A stretch of 57,078 nt of DNA, taken from Pseudobutyrivibrio sp. UBA3626. Lineage in GTDB: Bacteria; Bacillota; Clostridia; Lachnospirales; Lachnospiraceae. The translations under genes and the position numbers were made by a program. The number at the start of each line of letters is the position of its first letter. The first letter of the stretch is position 1. The notes beneath the pieces are model-generated. The model saw only the letters and a program-made list of their open reading frames with translations. It ran no database searches and was not told the DNA's origin. The stretch covers positions 1 to 57,078 of the forward strand of contig DFLF01000014.1 in the NCBI GenBank assembly GCA_002373675.1, read 5' to 3'. Of the stretch, positions 16,649 to 26,228 are shown one piece after another.

Positions 16649-17953
16649 ATGCATAATAACAAAAAATCTAATGTAAAGGCGCTATTTCCCATAGTTGTTT
16701 TCCTTGTTTTATATTTGGGAAATGGCATTTATTTTGAATATATTAATCCTCTTGAAGGGCAGATGGGATTCTATGTAGTCTCTGTTGTATTATCATTTAG
16801 TATAGCTCTAATCTGTGCATTCGTTCAGAATAGAAAACTAAGTTTTAATGAGAAGATTCATCTGTGTGCAGTTGGCATTGGCGATGACAATATAGTAACA
16901 ATGCTTTTTATATTCATATTGGCCGGAGCATTTAGTGGAATAGCTTCTGCCGCAGGTGGCGCAACAAGTGCAGCTAATATGCTTCTTAGTGTTATTCCAT
17001 CTGGCTTTGAACTACCCGGTCTATATCTTATAGCATGTCTGATATCTATGGCAATGGGAACAAGTGTCGGTTCAATTACTGTGCTTACACCTATTGCAGT
17101 TGCGGTTGCGGCTAACGGGGTGTCACTTCCTTTCTGCGTTGGTGCAGTAGTGGGCGGTTCTATGTTCGGTGATAATCTGTCATTTATATCAGATACTACA
17201 ATTGCAGCTACTAAGACTCAAGGTGTCGCAATGAAAGATAAATTCAGAACCAACATAATGCTTGCATTACCGGCTGCAATAATCACATTTGTGATTCTTT
17301 TAGTACATTCATTTCTGAATAGAAGCGAGTTGGTGGGAGATTTTGATTTTAATATACTAGAGGCTGTGCCATATTTTTTGGTGCTGATCCTTTCTGTGAT
17401 AGGAATCAACGTATTTGCAGTACTGACGGTAGGAATTATAAGCTTTTTCGTGGTGGGACTGATAACAGGTTCGCTTGTCTATTCCTCGGCTCTTTCTTCT
17501 ATGGGAGAGGGCATTTCGGGAATGTTCGAGACTATGATTGTTACAATACTCGTAGCGTCTATTACAGCGCTAATCAAGCATAATGGTGGCTTTGAGGTTA
17601 TACTACAACTGATTCGTAAAAAGGCTAATACAAAAAGGGGTGCCATGTTCGGCATTACAGCACTAACAGCATTTTTGGACGTTGCAACAGCCAATAACAC
17701 TGTGGCAATCGTTGTAGCAGCGCCTATCGCCAAGGAAATCGGTGATGAGTATGAAATCGAGCCTAGAAAGGTAGCGTCTCTACTTGATATAAGTTCCTGT
17801 ATTGTGCAGGGCATTATCCCTTACGGCGCACAGCTTCTTGTGGCATCAAGTATAGCAAGAATGCCTAGTCTTTCTTTCGTACCGTTTTTGATATATCCAT
17901 TTATTCTGGCAGTAGTTGTTATTCTGTCTATTACCTTTGAGAAAAAAAGATAG
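16649..17953 (+). CDS. NhaC-family Na+/H+ antiporter
   Basis: A 434-residue membrane protein with about 11 hydrophobic segments. The stretch GGSMFGDNLSFISDTTIAAT is the signature region of NhaC antiporters, and a second conserved zone is TAFLDVATANNTVAIVVAAP. The family exchanges sodium for protons, and some members exchange organic acids such as malate/lactate; ion choice cannot be read here. AGGAG (16635-16639) precedes the ATG by 9 bases. Transcribed alone and closed by a terminator. Confidence 0.88.
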   Translation: MHNNKKSNVKALFPIVVFLVLYLGNGIYFEYINPLEGQMGFYVVSVVLSFSIALICAFVQNRKLSFNEKIHLCAVGIGDDNIVTMLFIFILAGAFSGIASAAGGATSAANMLLSVIPSGFELPGLYLIACLISMAMGTSVGSITVLTPIAVAVAANGVSLPFCVGAVVGGSMFGDNLSFISDTTIAATKTQGVAMKDKFRTNIMLALPAAIITFVILLVHSFLNRSELVGDFDFNILEAVPYFLVLILSVIGINVFAVLTVGIISFFVVGLITGSLVYSSALSSMGEGISGMFETMIVTILVASITALIKHNGGFEVILQLIRKKANTKRGAMFGITALTAFLDVATANNTVAIVVAAPIAKEIGDEYEIEPRKVASLLDISSCIVQGIIPYGAQLLVASSIARMPSLSFVPFLIYPFILAVVVILSITFEKKR

Positions 17954-17981
17954 TGACAAGGTATGTCACCTTGTCACTTTT
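17952..17981 (+). terminator. rho-independent terminator after the antiporter
   Basis: AGTGACAAGGT (17952-17962) pairs perfectly with ACCTTGTCACT (17968-17978) around ATGTC, followed by a short T run. The stem includes the last two bases of the stop codon. Confidence 0.85.
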
Positions 17982-17987
17982 AACTTG

Positions 17988-18083
17988 TTATACTTTATTA
18001 TAAATGGCAGTTCCGCCGGAATTGCTAATTGACATAGTATCGGCTGTAAGATTGACATTCATTATTATGGAGTCCGGATTAAT
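17988..18083 (-). pseudogene. possible remnant of another lipocalin-like domain
   Basis: Just past the stop of the lipoprotein at 18083-18934, the same strand in another frame reads VINPDSIIMNVNLTADTMSI and then SNSGGTAIYNKV before a stop. The ending (hydrophobic strands, then AIYNKV) resembles the last strands of the lipoprotein's own domains (YVYKK end). It may be the tail of a lost third domain or paralogue. It is short, so the call is weak. Confidence 0.35.
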
Positions 18084-18934
18084 TACTTTTTATATACATA
18101 AGTTACATTGGTATTCGGGTCATATACAGATAATTCATTGCCTTTAATACTACCTAAAAGTGAACCACCGTTATCGCTCTTTAGAGTAATAGTACCTGAG
18201 CCAAAATCCATCTTAAAGTATCCTAGATCTTCCGAGTTATAATTCTTCAAGCTGTATTCTCCCGACTCGTAGAATGTATAATAGATATTATTAGTGTCGA
18301 TTTGTTCCGCATATTTATATGTAGTTCCTTCCCATCGACCACTCAGTCTCCAGTCACCAAGAAGGTCTACCGGTTCGTTGCTCGCAGGCTGTTGCGCCGG
18401 AGCAGTAGACTGCCCACTAGGTTGTTGTTGCTGTGTACTTGTCTGTTGCTGAGCAGTTGCATTATTAGTAGCACTTGACTTCTCAGCCTCTGTACCCTTC
18501 TTAGCAAACACCATTTGCATAGGCTTCCCTTTATAGTCCCAATACAGGGTAAATTTATTGCCGTCGAGTACAGCTGTGTGACCTTTTGATACACCGCCAC
18601 TGTCGGGGACGAATATTGTAATTAAGTCTCCGTCCTTTTCCCATTTATATTCTTCTGTTTCCCCATCCATAATAAATGTAAGCTTGCCGCTGTCACTGAT
18701 TATAATAGACATTGAAGAACCTATTTCGTTAGCGGATACGCTCTTGTCATCCAACTTGCCCTCAACAAGATTCCATGTTCCTTTCATAAGAGCAATATCT
18801 TCTTCGCTTACTTTACTATCGTTGCTTGAGAATAGTAGGCTAAATGGATTAGTACAACCGGTAAATCCTACCAATGAGAATGCGATAACAGCACACATCA
18901 TAGTAATTGATATAACTTTTTTATATGAATTCAT
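18083..18934 (-). CDS. two-domain lipoprotein, lipocalin-like repeats
   Basis: A 283-residue lipoprotein with signal peptide and lipobox FTGC (Cys27). Two beta-rich domains follow, each opening with a GTWNL/GDWRL-type strand (about 50-150 and 193-283), as in lipocalin-like domains of Firmicutes lipoproteins. A linker rich in Gln, Ser, Thr and Pro (about 155-190, AQQQTSTQQQQPSGQSTAPA) separates them. It would be anchored outside the cell membrane. Function is unknown. GGGAGG 8 bases upstream on the minus strand supports the start. It faces the regulator at 19063 divergently. Confidence 0.8.
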   Translation of the reverse strand: MNSYKKVISITMMCAVIAFSLVGFTGCTNPFSLLFSSNDSKVSEEDIALMKGTWNLVEGKLDDKSVSANEIGSSMSIIISDSGKLTFIMDGETEEYKWEKDGDLITIFVPDSGGVSKGHTAVLDGNKFTLYWDYKGKPMQMVFAKKGTEAEKSSATNNATAQQQTSTQQQQPSGQSTAPAQQPASNEPVDLLGDWRLSGRWEGTTYKYAEQIDTNNIYYTFYESGEYSLKNYNSEDLGYFKMDFGSGTITLKSDNGGSLLGSIKGNELSVYDPNTNVTYVYKK

Positions 18935-19026
18935 GACATTTTCCTCCCATTAATCTTATTTAAGCTCATTCTACAATAATTATTAAAGATTTCATATAGA
19001 GTGACTTGATTTGTCAATGACATTTT

Positions 19027-19056
19027 TTGGCACGTCAATCAAAAGTATGTTATATT
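19027..19056 (+). promoter_or_regulatory. promoter placing the start codon at +1
   Basis: TTGGCA (19027-19032) and TATATT (19051-19056) are 18 bases apart. The first ATG of the downstream gene (19063) begins 7 bases after the -10 box, where transcription would start. No Shine-Dalgarno sequence precedes it, so the mRNA could be leaderless. Inverted TTGATT/AATCAA halves at about 19006 and 19037 flank the -35. Confidence 0.5.
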
Positions 19057-19062
19057 GTATAT

Positions 19063-20478
19063 ATGAAGTTTGCAGACAGATTTAATGAATTAATGACACA
19101 ACTTAATACTAATTCCACTAGGCTGTCTGAATACTGCGATATTGATCGTACTTCCTTAAGCAGGTTCAAGTCAGGAGCGCGCACTCCTAAGAGTAGTGGC
19201 AAAGCTTCGTCTAAGCTTGCTAAGGGCATTTATGTCTACGCAGATAAGCAGGGTTTGCTACCTGTTTTGTGTGATACTATTGGTTGCGAGCATAATGCAT
19301 CTTATAATGAGATTAAACAAAGCATTTACAAGTATTTATTTGATGATATATCTACAGATGATAGTTTGGATGATGTTAATGTATTATATCCCCATTTCGC
19401 AAGAAGACTTGATTATATTATGAGACTAATTCCAATATCTAATGTAGAATTATCCAATATACTTCATATAGACGCATCCTTGATGAGCAGATATCGAAGC
19501 GGTAAGAGACTGCCTTCTAATAAGGGCTCTTCGAATATTGCAAGTCTTCTGGTAGATTCTTTATATGAATTAGTTGTAAAAGGTGACTATACACAGACAG
19601 TTGCCGAACATATGGGAATTGACACTTGTGACTTTAATGTTAGTTCCTTTGGAGACTGGTTGCTTCTTGACGAAAGCGCAAATGCTGATGTTGAATTTAT
19701 AAGAGATCTTCTTATGAGATACGATTCATACGATAAGCAATCGGGCGTCAATCTTCCTTCTTACGAGGAGCTGTTTGGTAATGAGAAGATAGATGATGGT
19801 CCAAGTATATATTATGGAGTGAAAGGGTTACAGGAGGCTGTTATTCGTTTTCTAAGACGCGCTGTGGAAGCAGATGACAAGAGGACACTTCTACTGTATT
19901 CTGACCATGATATGTCATGGATTACAGATGATAAATCTTTCCGGGTAAAATGGGCAGTTCTGATGAATGAATGCGTCAGAAAGGGTATTAGGATTAAGAT
20001 AATACATAATATTAACAGAAGCCATGATGAGATGAAGAAAGCTATTATGAGTTGGCTTCCCCTATATCTGTCGGGGATGGTTGAAGCGTTTTGCTTTAAG
20101 AAGCAGGCGATTCTTAGATTCGCACATACGCTGTTTTTGTGTCCTGATTATGATGCTATATCCGCATTTACTGCAAGGGGTATTGATGAGAGCGAATTGA
20201 TGTTTAATTATTATACAGATGCGAGGAGTCTTAACAGCCTGAAAGCCTCATACCATAAGATGATGACAGACTCTATATCAATTGTGCAATCATATACATC
20301 CTACGACTTTACAGAAGACGACGCAGTAATACTTGACGGTAATCCATTCACCAATATTACAATATACATTTACAGTGACCACGTATTCTTCTATTCGAAG
20401 AGGAATCCCGGGCTGATATTTAGATTCTCGCATCCTTTGCTTTGCAAAGCATTTAAGGAGTTTGCGCTGTTATTCTAA
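19063..20478 (+). CDS. transcriptional regulator with two N-terminal HTH domains
   Basis: A 471-residue protein. Two helix-turn-helix repeats lie at the N-terminus: about 1-45 (LSEYCDIDRTSLSRFKSGAR) and about 110-155 (LSNILHIDASLMSRYRSGKR). Each keeps the Cro/C1 recognition-helix pattern. The remaining 300 residues are soluble and of no family I recognise; they may sense a ligand or bind a partner. The ATG at 19063 is used although it lacks a ribosome binding site, because the upstream TTG at 19027 lies in the -35 box. It is followed 64 bases later by an amino acid transporter, which it may control. Confidence 0.7.
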   Translation: MKFADRFNELMTQLNTNSTRLSEYCDIDRTSLSRFKSGARTPKSSGKASSKLAKGIYVYADKQGLLPVLCDTIGCEHNASYNEIKQSIYKYLFDDISTDDSLDDVNVLYPHFARRLDYIMRLIPISNVELSNILHIDASLMSRYRSGKRLPSNKGSSNIASLLVDSLYELVVKGDYTQTVAEHMGIDTCDFNVSSFGDWLLLDESANADVEFIRDLLMRYDSYDKQSGVNLPSYEELFGNEKIDDGPSIYYGVKGLQEAVIRFLRRAVEADDKRTLLLYSDHDMSWITDDKSFRVKWAVLMNECVRKGIRIKIIHNINRSHDEMKKAIMSWLPLYLSGMVEAFCFKKQAILRFAHTLFLCPDYDAISAFTARGIDESELMFNYYTDARSLNSLKASYHKMMTDSISIVQSYTSYDFTEDDAVILDGNPFTNITIYIYSDHVFFYSKRNPGLIFRFSHPLLCKAFKEFALLF

Positions 20479-20542
20479 ATAAGATTGTCGCCAGCACAGA
20501 GGGTATAGATTTTTTTAAACATGATAGATAAGAGAGTGAAGA

Positions 20543-22093
20543 ATGGTTAGTAGTAAGAGTATTTATAAAAAAATAATAGTCGGTGTGATTATCACACTTA
20601 TTCTTGCCTTTGCAGTTGGTATATATAGTTATGCCAGTAAAGGAGAAGAGATTACAAGCAGGCAGCAACTTAACAATCCTGATATTACAATAGGAACAGG
20701 TGACGGAAGCGCTGCTGTCAATGTGATAAAAAGGGAGCTTCCAGATGCTAATATTGCATACTTTGAGGCTGTTCAGGGATATCAGACTGTTGCACAGGGT
20801 AAGATTGATGCATATATATTCGAGAGAATTCCGATGGAAAAAGCAATAGATCATGGGCTTGAAGGGGTGAGGATTCTTGATGAGAATATGGAAGAACAGT
20901 TGAATATAGCAGTTGGAATATCGCCTAACTGTAAGATTCCTGATTTCGAAAATGAACTTAATTCTTTCATTAAGTCAATTAAAGAAGATGGTACATTAGA
21001 TGATATGTATAATAGGTGGGTAAATGAAGAGAATGAGAATATGCCGTTCGTTGAGCCTCCTTCTAATCCAAAGTACCACCTTGTAATAGGCACGACGGGA
21101 GTAGTACAACCATATTCTTACTATAAGGGCAATGAACTTTGTGGACTTGATATTGAACTTGGATATCGTTTTGCAAAATATTTAGATGCTGATGTTACAT
21201 ATAAAGTATATGATTATTCCGGAATTATACCTGCTTGTGCAACAGGAAATATAGATTGTATTATGGCTAATCTTAATATTACACCTGAGAGGGCGCAGTC
21301 AATACCCTTTTCAGATGTCTTATTTACGCAGCCGATTGCCATAATGGTAAAAGATACGACAAATGCTAAGACAGGAATTACAGATTATATAGCAGATGGA
21401 TTCTATAAGACATTTATTAGGGAAAGCAGATGGAAGCTTCTTGTTCAAGGTCTTCTTACTACAGTTCTTATAACACTTTTTTCCGTAATATTTGGTACTG
21501 TACTTGGATTTGTTACATATTTATTATGTAAAGACGGTAATAAGATTGCCAATGGTATATATAAGGTATTCTCCACACTAATACAAGGCATGCCGGTTGT
21601 GGTGCTCCTTATGATTCTGTATTATGTGGTATTCGGTAACTCATCATTTAGCGCTACCATAGTCTCGATTGTGGGGTTCACCCTGGTATTCGCAATAGGA
21701 GTTCACGGTCTACTTGTTACAGGCTCAAAATCTATTGATATAGGCCAGTATGAAGCGGCATATGCATTGGGACATTCACGAGTGTCTACATTTTTTACGA
21801 TAATACTACCGCAGATAATTCCACTGATGATAGAATCATATATGGGAGAGATTATCGCTCTTATTAAGGCAACGGCAGTTGTGGGCTACATAGCCGTTGT
21901 AGACCTTACAAAAGTAGGAGATATTATTAGGAATCGTACCTATGAAGCGTTCTTCCCGCTTATTGCGGCAGCGGTTCTTTACTTTGTATTAGAAGGAATA
22001 GTTATTCTTATTATTAGAAGAGTAAAGATAAGAGTAACACCGAAATTAAGAAAGAAGAGACATCTCTTAGAGGGGGTGAAGCTTCATGATTAG
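20543..22093 (+). CDS. amino acid ABC transporter, fused binding protein and permease
   Basis: A 516-residue fusion: N-terminal membrane helix (IIVGVIITLILAFAVGIYSY), then two type-3 solute-binding segments (about 45-165 and 180-285; the second has YSYYKGNELCGLDIELGYRF). A HisM-type permease follows (about 295-500). The permease shows the coupling loop EAAYALGHSRVSTFF with ILPQ, which contacts the ATPase. It would import a polar amino acid and tether its own receptor to the membrane. The first binding segment lacks the usual N-terminal substrate motif and may be degenerate. The gene overlaps the ATPase gene by eight bases. Only a weak ribosome binding site precedes the ATG. Confidence 0.88.
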   Translation: MVSSKSIYKKIIVGVIITLILAFAVGIYSYASKGEEITSRQQLNNPDITIGTGDGSAAVNVIKRELPDANIAYFEAVQGYQTVAQGKIDAYIFERIPMEKAIDHGLEGVRILDENMEEQLNIAVGISPNCKIPDFENELNSFIKSIKEDGTLDDMYNRWVNEENENMPFVEPPSNPKYHLVIGTTGVVQPYSYYKGNELCGLDIELGYRFAKYLDADVTYKVYDYSGIIPACATGNIDCIMANLNITPERAQSIPFSDVLFTQPIAIMVKDTTNAKTGITDYIADGFYKTFIRESRWKLLVQGLLTTVLITLFSVIFGTVLGFVTYLLCKDGNKIANGIYKVFSTLIQGMPVVVLLMILYYVVFGNSSFSATIVSIVGFTLVFAIGVHGLLVTGSKSIDIGQYEAAYALGHSRVSTFFTIILPQIIPLMIESYMGEIIALIKATAVVGYIAVVDLTKVGDIIRNRTYEAFFPLIAAAVLYFVLEGIVILIIRRVKIRVTPKLRKKRHLLEGVKLHD

Positions 22094-23162
22094 AATAGAA
22101 GGTTTAAAGAAAACATATCCTAATGTGACACCGCTTAGAGATGTGAATGTAACAATTAATGATGGAGATGTAGTATCTGTTATCGGACCATCCGGAACAG
22201 GGAAGAGTACACTTCTTCGCTGTATTAACCTGTTGGAAAAACCAACACAGGGGCAAATATGGATTGGTGAAGATGAAATAACATCGCCAGGAACTGACTT
22301 GAATATGGTTCGTAGAAAAGTAGGTATGGTATTCCAATCCTTTAACCTTTTCAATCACTTAAGCGTAATTGAGAATGTTATGCTGTCTCCTGTTAAGCTG
22401 CTTAAAATGAATAAGCAGGAAACTTATGATAATGCATATAGGTTACTTAAGGAGGTTGGACTGTCCGAAAAGGCGGACAGCTATCCTGACGAATTATCCG
22501 GCGGACAGAAACAGCGTATTGCGATTGTTAGAACTCTTGCGATGAATCCCGATGTTATACTGATGGATGAACCCACAAGTGCCTTAGACCCCTCTATGGT
22601 TGATGATGTGCAGTCTGTTATACGAAGGCTGTCTAAGACAGGGAAGACACTTATGATTGTAACTCACGAGATGGATTTTGCTAAGTCTATAAGTAACAGA
22701 GTATTTTATATGGACGAAGGTGTAATATATGAAGAAGGTACACCTGATGAGATATTTAACAATCCTAAGAAAGAAAAGACGAGACAGTTTATTAAGAGAA
22801 TCAAGGTATTAACATTTGACATCGATAAATATAGTCAGTTTAATGATGTTTTCAGCCGCCTAATGATGTATTGTTCCGATAATGCCATTGATAAATCCAC
22901 ATATCTTCATATACGACTTGCTCTTGAAGAGGCTGTATTTCATAATATCCTGGAGACGAGATATGAATACAAAATTCATGCGCAGGTAGAGTATTCATCT
23001 GAGAATGATAAAGTTCTACTGATGCTGGATTATTCAGGTGGTAAGTATAATGTATTAGAAGAAGGAAAAGAATTGTCGGTTAAGTGTATGAGTTTTGCAA
23101 TAAGTGATGCAGAATACTGTTATGATGATAATGGAAATCATCTCAAATTATATATCAAGTAG
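22086..23162 (+). CDS. amino acid ABC ATPase fused to an RsbW-like ATPase domain
   Basis: A 358-residue protein. Residues 1-235 form a GlnQ-type ABC ATPase: Walker A GPSGTGKST (34-42), Q-loop VFQSFNLF, signature LSGGQKQR, Walker B VILMDEP. The C-terminal 120 residues are not part of normal GlnQ proteins (about 240 residues). They resemble a GHKL/RsbW-type histidine-kinase ATPase fold: N-box-like ALEEAVFHNI, then LDYSGGKYN and the terminal strand pattern NHLKLYIK. Key GHKL glycines are reduced, so it may bind rather than hydrolyse ATP. GGGGGTG upstream and the overlap with the permease gene support co-translation. A regulatory add-on to transport is inferred. Confidence 0.85.
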   Translation: MIRIEGLKKTYPNVTPLRDVNVTINDGDVVSVIGPSGTGKSTLLRCINLLEKPTQGQIWIGEDEITSPGTDLNMVRRKVGMVFQSFNLFNHLSVIENVMLSPVKLLKMNKQETYDNAYRLLKEVGLSEKADSYPDELSGGQKQRIAIVRTLAMNPDVILMDEPTSALDPSMVDDVQSVIRRLSKTGKTLMIVTHEMDFAKSISNRVFYMDEGVIYEEGTPDEIFNNPKKEKTRQFIKRIKVLTFDIDKYSQFNDVFSRLMMYCSDNAIDKSTYLHIRLALEEAVFHNILETRYEYKIHAQVEYSSENDKVLLMLDYSGGKYNVLEEGKELSVKCMSFAISDAEYCYDDNGNHLKLYIK

Positions 23163-23225
23163 ATAAAATGAGGTACAAAAAGACATATGATGCTTTAAAG
23201 AAAGTTTATAATGTATTAAAGCAAT

Positions 23226-25151
23226 TTATGCTGATAGAAACCGATCAAGTTCATTCATATTAATAGGGCGAGAGTACTTATAACCCTGAAGGAATTCTGC
23301 ATGCATATTTATACACCTGTTTTCGTCGGATGTATCTTCAATACCTTCATATAATACACGATATTTTAGATTCTTAAACATTCCGGCGAAGGTGCCAACC
23401 ATGTATGCAGATGACTTGTCCTTGGCAGATTCAACAACTAGTGAACGGTCGAATTTGATTATATCAAAAGGTAATTCCATTATACGATCGAAGTTGGAAT
23501 AACCGGTTCCAAAGTCATCAAGATAGAACTTGATACCATATTGTTTGAGTTCTTCAATTCTGCTTTTAACAAGTTCAAAATCTTCATCATTCTGACTTTC
23601 TGTAAGTTCTACAGCTATCATATGATAAGGTACATTGTTCCTGTCAATAACTTCTATAATATCTTTGGCAAAATTATCATCTCTAACTTCCTGCATTGAG
23701 AAATTAACTGAAATTCTTTCAAGCTTCTTTCCGTCTTTAATAAACTTATTAATCATTTGACATGTTTTGTTCAGAATTATCAGGCTTAAGTCATGTATGT
23801 AATTGTGCTCTTCTGCAAGTGATATGAAATAATCCGGATATATCATACCTTTTTTGTCGAGATTAAGGCGCATTAAAGCCTCGGCAGTATCGTATGATTT
23901 AGTCATAACATTATATACCGGTTGACAATATGGTATAACGCGCTTGTCGTCAAGGTCTTTCTTTAGTGATATATCTTCAAGCTCTGACAAGACATATTGT
24001 TGCATTCTAAAATCTTCAATATCTTTTTTCGTAATCCAATAATATGTATTATAAGAAACTCTTGATTCCATAAAATCAAAGAGAGCTGAATATAACTTAT
24101 CTTTGTTAAGAAAGTCCTCACTTACCAAGAACATTGCCTTGAAATCATGTGAGTATTTTAAAAAGAGAGTATCAAAGGTCTTACATAAGTCCGAAATAGT
24201 ATTCTTATAATCTGGATTAAGCTCTTTTGGAAATACCATAACAAGTCTGCCACCAACACGAAACAGGACACCTTTTTTTATATTTCTAAAGTACTTAAAG
24301 ATTTCAAGGCGCATTGAAGGAGTAAATGAGTTAAGACCTTCAAATCCTTGTATTCTAAGACACATAAGAACCAATTCTTTATTATCCTTGTAAGCTTCGC
24401 TAACCCTTTGATTAAAGCTTGATTCACCTACAGCACCTGTAGAAGTCTCATAGGGATTAGAATGAAGTAGATACATGACGGCTATAATAGGTAGAGTAAG
24501 TGTTATTACAGTATATGAATTCTGGTCATGAATTGACTGGAGTAAGTATATTAGAAAACATAATAAGAACACCGCAACTATACTTATAGCAATTTTAGTT
24601 ACCATTCTTTTTCTGTAGCGTATAAGCAGATAGATGCAATATCCCAGAAAATAAAAATATGCAAGTCGAAATATTGAATATCCTTCAGTGAATAAATTTG
24701 AATCGATTCTTTGGAATCCTGTTTTGGTAAGGACAGTTAGTATCTCGGCAAATACGAATAGTACGATTCCAACGTTTATATATATGTATGATGCTTTACG
24801 AGGTTTTTCTTCAAGATACATAAGTTCTACTGTATAGAAGCAGAAGATACTCAGGATTGAAAGAAGTGCCATACGATATACAAAATGGAAAATATATATT
24901 AAAGTATCATTTGCCATATCACTGACAATTAAAGAATGCCATATAAGATCACTCCAGGATGCAATCATAATAAGACCTATCATTGCCTGGAACATATGGA
25001 AAATTCTGCCTTTAGATACATATGTTATGGTAAATAGAGAGATAAGCATAACACATAGTATCAGAGAGAAAACATCCCCTACAGCAACAAATTTAGTTTC
25101 GTCAGTAATAAATAATCCTGAAATCAATTGTAACACCCCTAAAATACACAT
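23226..25151 (-). CDS. membrane EAL phosphodiesterase with degenerate GGDEF
   Basis: A 641-residue protein. About seven to eight membrane segments (residues 1-230) form a likely sensor. A degenerate GGDEF region follows (about 255-375; the active loop reads FRVGGRLVMVF). A C-terminal EAL domain (about 405-635) keeps its catalytic motifs: EALMRL, NFS, ELTES, DDFGTGYSN, IKFDRS, EGIE and LQGY. It should hydrolyse cyclic di-GMP at the membrane but not make it. The ATG at 25151 has GGGGAG immediately before it, with poor spacing, so a slightly internal start is possible. It converges with the ABC operon and is divergent from the symporter at 25289. Confidence 0.9.
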   Translation of the reverse strand: MCILGVLQLISGLFITDETKFVAVGDVFSLILCVMLISLFTITYVSKGRIFHMFQAMIGLIMIASWSDLIWHSLIVSDMANDTLIYIFHFVYRMALLSILSIFCFYTVELMYLEEKPRKASYIYINVGIVLFVFAEILTVLTKTGFQRIDSNLFTEGYSIFRLAYFYFLGYCIYLLIRYRKRMVTKIAISIVAVFLLCFLIYLLQSIHDQNSYTVITLTLPIIAVMYLLHSNPYETSTGAVGESSFNQRVSEAYKDNKELVLMCLRIQGFEGLNSFTPSMRLEIFKYFRNIKKGVLFRVGGRLVMVFPKELNPDYKNTISDLCKTFDTLFLKYSHDFKAMFLVSEDFLNKDKLYSALFDFMESRVSYNTYYWITKKDIEDFRMQQYVLSELEDISLKKDLDDKRVIPYCQPVYNVMTKSYDTAEALMRLNLDKKGMIYPDYFISLAEEHNYIHDLSLIILNKTCQMINKFIKDGKKLERISVNFSMQEVRDDNFAKDIIEVIDRNNVPYHMIAVELTESQNDEDFELVKSRIEELKQYGIKFYLDDFGTGYSNFDRIMELPFDIIKFDRSLVVESAKDKSSAYMVGTFAGMFKNLKYRVLYEGIEDTSDENRCINMHAEFLQGYKYSRPINMNELDRFLSA

Positions 25152-25216
25152 CTCCCCAATTAAATTGATTATATCATATATAAGTGTTATTTGCTATTTA
25201 AAATTATCTATTAATT

Positions 25217-25225
25217 TGCTATAAT
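25217..25225 (+). promoter_or_regulatory. extended -10 promoter for the symporter gene
   Basis: TGCTATAAT (25217-25225) is a perfect extended -10. A clear -35 at the right distance was not seen. The leader to the TTG start would be about 57 bases. Confidence 0.55.
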
Positions 25226-25288
25226 ATGATATGTTTTTTGGCTTAAAATAAATTCGTAATATTTGATGAAGATAGGAAGGGTAGAGCA

Positions 25289-26224
25289 TTGAAGACATTA
25301 GAAAAAGTAAGTGGTTTTATAGGGAAATATATGGCGATTCTCGTTGTTGTTATAGCAGCAATAGCATTATTCTTTCCTGTATCCTTTACATGGATTGATA
25401 CAAGTTGGATTAACTATCTATTGATGGTAATAATGTTTGGTATGGGACTTACAATTAAGCCGTCAGACTTTGCCATTTTATTTACAAGACCTAAAGATAT
25501 GATAGTGGGCTGTATATCTCAATTTGTATTTATGCCGTTAATTGCATTTTTGCTCTGTAAAGTATTTTCACTTGACATAGCATTGACTGCCGGTGTTGTG
25601 TTAGTTGGTACATGTCCCGGTGGAACAGCAAGTAATGTAATTACATATATGTCCAAGGGAGATGTGGCATTATCTGTTGGAATGACAAGTGTTAATACAA
25701 TTCTTGCGCCCCTTCTGACACCTCTTATTACATATATGATTCTTAGAACCAAAGTTGAGGTTAATATTGTATCTATGATTCTTAGCATCCTTCAGGTTGT
25801 TGTCGCTCCAATCGTTGTGGCACTTCTTGTTCATAAATTTTTTAAGAAGGTAAGCGAGAAGATAGTAAGTATTTTGCCAATGATTTCGACTATTGGTATA
25901 TGTATGATAATTGCAAGTGTTGTATCACATAATTCCGAGAAGATTTTTTCAACCGGACTTGTGGTTCTTGCTGTTGTTGTTCTTCATAATCTCTTAGGTT
26001 ATTTGTGTGGATTTACAGTTGGAAAATGTTTTAAGATGTCACCGTCTAAGATTAAAGCCATCTCAATAGAGATTGGAATGCAAAATTCAGGACTTGCAAC
26101 AAGTCTTGCTGCAAGTTCCTTCCCTAATCTTGCTATGGCAACGGTGCCGGGTGCAATATTCTCTGTATGGCATAATCTCTCTGGTGCAATACTATCTTCA
26201 ATTTATAAGAGGTGGAAAGATTAA
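25289..26224 (+). CDS. bile acid:sodium symporter family carrier
   Basis: A 311-residue membrane protein with about nine to ten helices. The conserved stretch GTCPGGTASNVITYMSKGDV and the later EIGMQNSGLA are the sodium- and substrate-site motifs of the BASS/SBF family. Bacterial members carry bile acids, pantothenate, ketoacids or other organic anions with sodium; the substrate here is not known. The TTG start at 25289 is supported by AGGAAGGG 7 bases upstream, the same site as hsdM uses. It ends five bases from the convergent hybrid kinase gene. Confidence 0.88.
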   Translation: MKTLEKVSGFIGKYMAILVVVIAAIALFFPVSFTWIDTSWINYLLMVIMFGMGLTIKPSDFAILFTRPKDMIVGCISQFVFMPLIAFLLCKVFSLDIALTAGVVLVGTCPGGTASNVITYMSKGDVALSVGMTSVNTILAPLLTPLITYMILRTKVEVNIVSMILSILQVVVAPIVVALLVHKFFKKVSEKIVSILPMISTIGICMIIASVVSHNSEKIFSTGLVVLAVVVLHNLLGYLCGFTVGKCFKMSPSKIKAISIEIGMQNSGLATSLAASSFPNLAMATVPGAIFSVWHNLSGAILSSIYKRWKD

Positions 26225-26228
26225 TACA

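Noticed and set aside
23226..25151. diguanylate cyclase activity of the EAL protein
   Set aside because: The GGDEF active loop is degenerate (GGRLV), so only phosphodiesterase activity is called.
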